Shown one piece after another: positions 58,737-64,000 of a stretch of 64,000 bases of DNA. Source of the stretch: Mycogone perniciosa (Eukaryota; Ascomycota; Sordariomycetes; Hypocreales; Hypocreaceae); NCBI GenBank assembly GCA_025331125.1, contig JAOALB010000064.1, positions 1 through 64,000 on the forward strand, read 5' to 3'. Positions within the stretch are counted from its first letter, which is position 1. Every line of letters begins with the position of its first letter. The notes below the pieces were generated by a model. That model ran no database searches. It was given only the letters and a program-made list of their open reading frames with translations, and was not told the DNA's origin. The position numbers and the translations under genes are program-made.

Positions 58737-59891
58737 CTACAAGCCTCTAAGCCAGTTGTCCAAAATTGCTTGAAACTCTTCCTTCCTCTCCAGCATCGCC
58801 CAGTGGCCGGTGTCAATCCTAGCGACCTCTGATTTGCCCTTCGACCGCAATGCTGTGCCCTCGGCCTGCAGTTCAGGCGCCACGATGTAGTCTTTTTGGG
58901 TCACTATCATCAGGGTAGGGACGACGATATCCTTCTGTTCATCGGTGAATTCTTGCCCTTCCTCCGCGGGAGGGAGTCTCATGAGTGCTTTGTACCTACA
59001 GATCTTCGTTAGCATTGCTTCCGGGCGTTCGTCTCGAGAACTTACCAGTTCAATGGTCCTGTGTATCCGCCGCTGGTGAGGATCTTGTTGTGCATGTCCC
59101 GCTCCTCCAGCGAGATATACCTAGCGAGTGGTAGGGTCTTGCGCTCCTTGAGGAATTGCTCGCAAGCTCCTCTAGCACTGAAGTAGTGTCGAAACTTGAC
59201 GGTGTCTGAAGTATAGACGAGAGAATCGAAGGACTCTGACGCACCCTCGATCAGGGCGGCAGCGTACTCTGTATTGAAAAGCGAGATGTAGCCGAGAGTG
59301 CTTGGTCCCTGCCCATCTGTGAGGGTTGAGAAATGGTTAGTTGAAGAAATTCCAGCATCAAAAGGCCCAAGTGAATCAGTCACGTACTGGGGGCCAGATG
59401 AAAACCCGGGTCTTTGAAACCAATTGCAATGAATGCAAGGGCGGAGAAGCGAGGCTTGTGGAAGACGGAAAGGATGCTAAGAATAGCAGAGCCACTGGTT
59501 TGTAGTGATGGTCAGTCAGTGCTATTTGGATATGCTTTCTTTTGCGATGGGCATATACTCACAGATCATGGCCCACACCAACGACCTTGTCCAACTTCTC
59601 ATGGTCCAGGAGCTCGAGAATATGATTTGCGACGTTTAGCAACTGGTAAGACTGGACATCGCTCGGCTTGTCCGTATCTCCATAGCCTAGGAGATCGGGT
59701 GCCAGCACACCGTAGCCCGCCTTGGGGAGGTGAGCAATCTGGTGTCGCCAATCGTAGCTCGAACTTGGGAAGCCATGGAGCAGGAGAACCGTGGGCTTCG
59801 AAGGTTTTGCGGGCACAAACACGTACCCGTACAGCGTGCCATCGCGTAGCACGGCCTTCCTGGCTAGTGAGGGGAAGGCAATGGAGGCCAT
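58737..59891 (-). CDS. alpha/beta hydrolase, epoxide-hydrolase-like
   Basis: A soluble alpha/beta hydrolase of the epoxide hydrolase/haloalkane dehalogenase type, likely opening an epoxide or ester in the polyketide pathway. Exons are 59891-59563, 59494-59388, 59316-59046 and 58995-58737, giving 321 residues. The oxyanion motif is HGFPSSSYDW. The nucleophile region is GVGHDLGS, an Asp nucleophile (GHDxG) split by intron 1. The C-terminal DTGHWAMLERKEEF supplies the catalytic His, and TLMIVTQKDYIV precedes it at the acid position. An upstream in-frame TTG at 59912 is not a plausible start. It converges tail to tail with the HR-PKS (214 bp between stops), so it may share a terminator region and belong to the cluster. 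Confidence 0.9.
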
Positions 59892-60600
59892 CGTATTTGC
59901 TTGTTCGCTCAACGGCTGGTTGCTGAGCCAAGATAGTCGACTCTATTGGTAACGAGAAGCGGCTCGACTGCCTGCGTATCAAATCGACAGAGGCCAGGCT
60001 CTTTTATAACCACCAGCACTCGTACTCGGTCCATCTATAGAAATGTACTAAATGCTGGCTAGGGACTACCGAAGTGGTCCCTGATCACGCACGCTGACCC
60101 GCTCGGCCCTCCTCCGGGATCATTGGCGAAAACCCGCCATTGCCTGGACAGGTAGGTTTGCGGGGTTTCGAAATAAGGGGCGTGCCCGTTTTCTCGTCTC
60201 TATCGTGTATTCCGTGGCCCAGTTTCGCTCACGTTGTACTTCCAGACTTGCCAAGGTTACCTTTGCGTATCGCCGGCCTTCTCGTTGCATATCGCCGACT
60301 ATTGTTGTACAAAAAGCTGAAAGCAATGTGACTCTTGGATGTGTTTTATCTGATGGGGTATAGCTATATTCTATCATCTATGAGAGAGAACCCGGGCAAT
60401 ATTGCCTTGAGTTGTGACTACTCATACTATCTGCACCACTTCAAATTGCATGCATATGATGCATTATCTACAACCCACCCATCTCCACCACTTCCACCAC
60501 CTCCACTGCCTCCACTGCCTCCACTCCATTGTGGGTGTGTGGGCTCGTGAGAAAAATACAAAAATAGGATCAATAGCAAAAAGGGAAAGCCCACAGATAC
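59892..60600. other. intergenic, promoter of the hydrolase and simple repeats
   Basis: No gene is supported. It includes a CCA/CCT-rich trinucleotide-type tract at about 60473-60530 (CCACCTCCACTGCCTCCACT). A-runs at 60551-60582 are T-runs on the minus strand and would serve as the pol III terminator of the tRNA gene that follows. Confidence 0.5.
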
Positions 60601-60687
60601 TCCGATACTGGGAATCGAACCCAGGGCTGCTCGGATATTCAACTGAAGGTTGAGAGCGAGCGATGTTAGCCACTACACCATATCGGA
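60601..60687 (-). tRNA. tRNA-Glu (CUC) with a 16-nt intron
   Basis: On the minus strand the 87 nt fold as a tRNA. The acceptor stem is TCCGATA paired with TATCGGA (7/7). The D-arm contains GGTGTAGTGGCTAA. The anticodon stem is GCTCG/CGAGC, and the T-arm CTGGG-TTCGATT-CCCAG. The anticodon CTC is followed after the next A by a 16-nt intron at the canonical position 37/38. The identity elements fit Glu. Internal A and B boxes are present, and T-runs lie just downstream (plus-strand A-runs at 60551-60582). Confidence 0.92.
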
Positions 60688-61253
60688 TACGATGGAGAAG
60701 TTGTGGAGAGGAGCTCAAGTTGATTACTTATTGGAAGATGAGCCGAGAGTATTGTACTAGGGACCCTGGAAGCTTGGGCTGAACGCGAACGCTTGAGCTA
60801 AAAGCCTGGGCTAAAAACCTTTGGGCTCTGACTATCGTATATACTAATACGATGTCACGATGGTGTCTAAATCGATCCAAAAGACTGTCCAGTACTTCTC
60901 CGTGCTCACGGAGTGCTCATAGGGTACTCATTGAGTGCTCGCGGAGGCGATAATGCTTGCAAAGCATTGGCAAGAAGCCACTGGGGAGCGGGCAGCCAAT
61001 GTCGTTGGTTTGTTTGCCCAAATTGCTGCAGGCCATCGGTTTTGGACTGACGGGCAAGGTAACACGAACCCCTCCGCCTGATGGGTATTTCAGCGACTCC
61101 CCTCAACTTTTCTTCTCTTGTCCTTTCTTTTTATCTTTCTTTATTTCTTCAACAAGTTCCAGCTCATCTCAGCTGCTCACTCTTATCAACACTCATATTG
61201 ACTCCAAAATATCTGTCCAACACACGACACTCTTGCATACTCCACTCTTCATC
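60688..61253. promoter_or_regulatory. intergenic, 5' region of F-box/ankyrin gene
   Basis: No gene is supported. It contains a pyrimidine-rich tract at 61109-61190 just upstream of the next start, typical of fungal promoters and leaders. Reading frames here start at non-ATG codons. Confidence 0.45.
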
Positions 61254-61907
61254 ATGTCTGCCACGACTTCCACTGTTACTTCTTCCATTGCTTCTGATTC
61301 CACTACTCCTTTTGCCTCCAAGGCTGCCACTTTGGTCAACTTGAAGCCTCATTTGATCAAGAGGATTGCCAAGTTCCTCCCTGCCGAGAGGGACATCCAT
61401 GCCCTCTCCAAGGGCAACAAGTTGCTCTTCTCGATCCTCCACCAGGAGGTCTACCGCCGCAATATCGATGAGAAAGGGGCTGCGGCACTCTACCAAGCCG
61501 CTCTCGATGGCGAATCAGGGATAGTAAGCAAATTCCTGCAAACTCCAGGAGTCGAAAAGGTGAATTTTCGCACCATCCAGCTTTCGCTCCAGTGGGCCAT
61601 CGTGAAAGGCCACTTGGATGTTGTCAAGCTGCTGTTGCACAACGACAGGGTCCAGGACGACCTCCGCAAGCTGGATTGCGACTTGAGGCCCCTGACGCGG
61701 GCAGCATCGCACCAGCAGGTCGATGTTTTGATGTACCTTTTGTGCAAGCTGGGCGTGCAAATCCCATTCCGCAACCTGCCAAAAGATTTATATAGCGCAT
61801 ACGCTATGGCAGCGGCTTCCAACAATCCCGGCTGCATGAATCTGCTGAGTACCAAGCTGCTTATCATGTGGGCAGCTTTATGTGATGGAGCTGGCGGCTC
61901 GGAGTGA
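61254..61907 (+). CDS. short F-box-like/ankyrin protein
   Basis: A single exon of 217 residues. A Ser/Thr-rich start is followed by an F-box-like segment (LKPHLIKRIAKFLPAERDIH, then LSKGNKLLFSILHQEVYRR) and weak ankyrin repeats (AALYQAALDGESGIVSKFL, then LQWAIVKGHLDVVKLLL). This layout is common in large fungal F-box/ankyrin families, which probably act in SCF-type ubiquitination or as protein scaffolds. It is short for the class and ends in CDGAGGSE soon after the third repeat, so it may be 3'-truncated. It converges with a second ankyrin gene. The role is unknown. Confidence 0.7.
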   Translation: MSATTSTVTSSIASDSTTPFASKAATLVNLKPHLIKRIAKFLPAERDIHALSKGNKLLFSILHQEVYRRNIDEKGAAALYQAALDGESGIVSKFLQTPGVEKVNFRTIQLSLQWAIVKGHLDVVKLLLHNDRVQDDLRKLDCDLRPLTRAASHQQVDVLMYLLCKLGVQIPFRNLPKDLYSAYAMAAASNNPGCMNLLSTKLLIMWAALCDGAGGSE

Positions 61908-62489
61908 GACGGCAAGCCAATGCTTGCAATCACAGCGGCGTGGCATGGAGCACTCATGGGAACATTCAGGAACCGGTATGTTGTCGTCAGGCTATGATGA
62001 AAACCAAAAAAAAAGGGGGGGGGACAAAGTTCTTATATTGGTGTGTGCTTTTTTCGTCTTCAAACTCATGTAAACCAAACCCAAAAAAAGACTGGTTCTT
62101 TTGGTGTGTTCTTTTCCTTATCTTCGGGATTTTGTCGTCAGGCTCATGTTGAAATCCGAAGAAGAAAAAACGACGGACATGTTTCTTATGTTGGTATGGA
62201 TTTTTTACGACATTATGACCATGCACAAGAGCCCAAGTACCCGGACGTATAAAATGGCTAGATTTACTTGCTCTATAGGGTAGTTTGAATGACAACAAAA
62301 CATCGTTTTGCTTCCTTGCTTTACATTGTCGTCTGCCATTCTGTGTGACCCTTCGTAGGTACTGCTTCATATCTCACCCTTGTACTTGATTTGTGAAATT
62401 CCCGGTCACACATGCAATCAGATCCATTCTTGAAGTTCATATTTCTTTTGCTATGCTGACACTACAGACGACTATATCACGAGCACCCA
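61908..62489. other. intergenic with degenerate direct repeats
   Basis: No gene is supported. A 151-bp spaced direct repeat (TTGTCGTCAGGCT at 61981 and 62132), an A9G9-like homopolymer junction (62007-62023) and several GGTGTGTTCTTTT-like units suggest decayed tandem repeats between two convergent genes. Confidence 0.55.
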
Positions 62490-63824
62490 TCAGATCCTTC
62501 TGGAGTCCAGGAATCGCTTCATCACGCTGCTACGACCTCGCCGCACAGCAAGCACGTGTGCAGTCTGGCCCAGCGTGTCTTTCACACGCACATCGACGGC
62601 CTTGATCTTGAGGAGATACTCCACGGCAGCGTCGTGCCCATTATCAGCCGCTACATGCAGCGCCGTCTGGTTCTCGGCACTCACCTCGTTCACATCCATC
62701 CTCTTCGATTTGACCAGCACGTCAAGTGTCTTGACATCGCCACTGTGTGCTGCATACCATAGCGCCGATCGTCCTTCCGCATTCCTCTTCCCCGCATCGA
62801 ACTGGGCGGCAGCGAGGAGCTTCGCGGCGATCTTGGCATGCTTGCCCTGGGCAGCTAGCATGAGAGGTGTCATACCCCCTTCAATGTCCGCGTCTGGACT
62901 CACATTGGGGTTCTTGAGGAGCAGCTTTACTATGTTGTAGTGTCCCGTCTCCACCGCGAACATGAGTGGTGTGAAACCCCGGGGACCTGTGCGAGTTGGG
63001 TCGATGTACTCTGATGAAAGTAATTGAGACACAATACGCTCGTGTCCACCCATGACGGCTCTAATCAACGGCGTAAAGCCGTCGTTGTCCCTGATGTTGG
63101 GGTCGATTCCCCTTGACTTCATGAGGAGACGCACAATCTCCTCTCGCCCATGCTGGGCTGCCTTGAGGAGCGGAGTCTCACCATCAGGAGCCCGCTCGTT
63201 GACGTCCACACGCTTTGTGGCTAACAGCATGGTTGTGATGGGGATATTGCCGACAGATACTGCGTAAAGTAGGGGGGAAATGCCCCGGCATTTCTGCTTC
63301 ACATTGACCATGCCTGTTTCGAGAAGCATCTGCACCATCTCAGTCTGCTGTGTCCTAACTGAGTAATATAAGGGGGTCTCGAATGTCTCGTTGGCAAGAT
63401 TGACATCGGTGGCGGGCCAAGTGAGGAGGACCCGAACGACCTCCTTGTGGCTGTTCTCCAAGGCATACCATAGGGGTGTACGCTGCGTGGAATCCTGCGA
63501 GTTGACGTTAACGTGTCTCAGCAATATCTCAACTACATCATCATGGCCATTTGCAGCCGCAAAGCTCACTGGAGTGCGCAGCAAGACATCCTGGGGATCT
63601 GGGTGGATCTGAGGCTGGCAAAGGAGGAAATGGGCTACTTCTAGGTTTCCGCTGGCTGTTGCAAGGGACAGAGGGCTCATGGGCCATTGGATATGGAGGT
63701 TGATGCCGTCGTCCATTGTGGATTTGGCGTTGATGTCGGCGCCAGCCTTGAGAAGTTTGCTGGCATTTCTGACGTCGTTGTTTTGGCAGGCGCGCAAAAG
63801 GGCGCGGTTAATATTTTCTGACAT
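62490..63824 (-). CDS. ankyrin-repeat protein
   Basis: A single exon of 444 residues from the ATG at 63824; the frame extends further upstream without a better start. It consists almost wholly of about twelve ankyrin repeats of about 33-35 residues, for example TPLLKAAQHGREEIVRLLMK, TPLIRAVMGGHERIVSQLL and TPLMLAAQGKHAKIAAKLL. There is no signal peptide, membrane segment or effector domain. Ankyrin arrays mediate protein-protein contacts; in fungi, stand-alone arrays like this are abundant and mostly uncharacterised. The start of the protein (NINRALLRACQNNDVRNASKLL) is itself a capping repeat, suggesting a complete protein. Confidence 0.88.
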   Translation of the reverse strand: MSENINRALLRACQNNDVRNASKLLKAGADINAKSTMDDGINLHIQWPMSPLSLATASGNLEVAHFLLCQPQIHPDPQDVLLRTPVSFAAANGHDDVVEILLRHVNVNSQDSTQRTPLWYALENSHKEVVRVLLTWPATDVNLANETFETPLYYSVRTQQTEMVQMLLETGMVNVKQKCRGISPLLYAVSVGNIPITTMLLATKRVDVNERAPDGETPLLKAAQHGREEIVRLLMKSRGIDPNIRDNDGFTPLIRAVMGGHERIVSQLLSSEYIDPTRTGPRGFTPLMFAVETGHYNIVKLLLKNPNVSPDADIEGGMTPLMLAAQGKHAKIAAKLLAAAQFDAGKRNAEGRSALWYAAHSGDVKTLDVLVKSKRMDVNEVSAENQTALHVAADNGHDAAVEYLLKIKAVDVRVKDTLGQTAHVLAVRRGRSSVMKRFLDSRRI

Positions 63825-64000
63825 GTTGATGTGGAACTCTGCGATTGGTTTCTTTGACTGTGAAGGTGGATGTGAGCAAATGTGAGTGTTGAGTGATGGG
63901 CAGATGAATTGTGTAATGGGACACTTGTGCAATATATAGACTACGATGTTGAAGCTGACTTGAAACTACTCTATTGAACGATGAATGAACTGAAAATAGT
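63825..64000. promoter_or_regulatory. 5' region of the ankyrin gene to window end
   Basis: Only the upstream flank of the minus-strand ankyrin gene is present. A possible TATA-like ATATATAG lies near 63932-63939, about 110 bp from the start codon. Confidence 0.4.

Noticed and set aside
60473..60530. Proline-rich coding segment
   Set aside because: It is a simple CCA/CCT repeat next to the tRNA gene with no gene context.
1..64000. CRISPR array, operon or riboswitch
   Set aside because: The window is eukaryotic (spliced fungal genes, intron-bearing tRNA), and no regularly spaced identical repeats are present.

Overview
This window looks like accessory chromosome sequence of a filamentous ascomycete (Pezizomycotina, plausibly Eurotiales). 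The genes carry short 48-65 bp introns with GTRNGT donors. There are two multidomain fungal polyketide synthases, UstYa/DUF3328, HET, Pth11-type and FSH1 families, and a large AT-rich block of retroelements whose codons have decayed by C:G-to-T:A change in the manner of repeat-induced point mutation (RIP). I cannot name the species.

Left arm (1-16 kb). A short inverted-repeat element abuts a poly-C edge. A divergent pair of UstYa-family oxidase genes (1944-2725 minus, 3033-3888 plus) follows. Next comes a 1790-residue partially reducing, 6-methylsalicylic-acid-synthase-type PKS (4515-9887). Downstream lie a broken HET-domain gene (minus) and a six-exon Pth11/rhodopsin-like membrane protein (13225-14670). 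The UstYa pair and the PKS look like the core of one small biosynthetic locus.

Retroelement island (about 16-30 kb). The DNA is very AT-rich with no intact ORF. A complete Ty3/gypsy element (19086-25794) has two 172-bp LTRs, a perfect 5-bp target duplication and a polypurine tract. It is inserted in an older LTR-like repeat, other copies of which lie inverted at 38.7-39.25 kb. A second Ty3/gypsy chromovirus remnant (about 25.8-30.05 kb) retains decayed RT, RNase H, GPY/F and chromodomain motifs and a 3' LTR.

Middle (30-44 kb). A duplicated, frameshifted GAR synthetase (purine pathway) relic lies beside an inverted second fragment of the same family. It is followed by a dynamin-related GTPase (34764-37206), a BAHD/TRI101-type acyltransferase (minus, 37261-38625) and a GH65 acid trehalase (39741-43577).

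Right biosynthetic locus (44-60 kb). An FSH1 serine hydrolase (minus), a P450 with an atypical I-helix, a 2758-residue highly reducing PKS (KS-AT-DH-CMeT-ER-KR-ACP) and an epoxide-hydrolase-like enzyme (minus) form a coherent cluster. It would make an alpha-methylated reduced polyketide, released by the FSH1 hydrolase and tailored by the P450 and hydrolase. No transcription factor or transporter is visible in either locus. The cluster is followed by an intron-containing tRNA-Glu(CUC), a short F-box/ankyrin protein and a 444-residue ankyrin-repeat protein.
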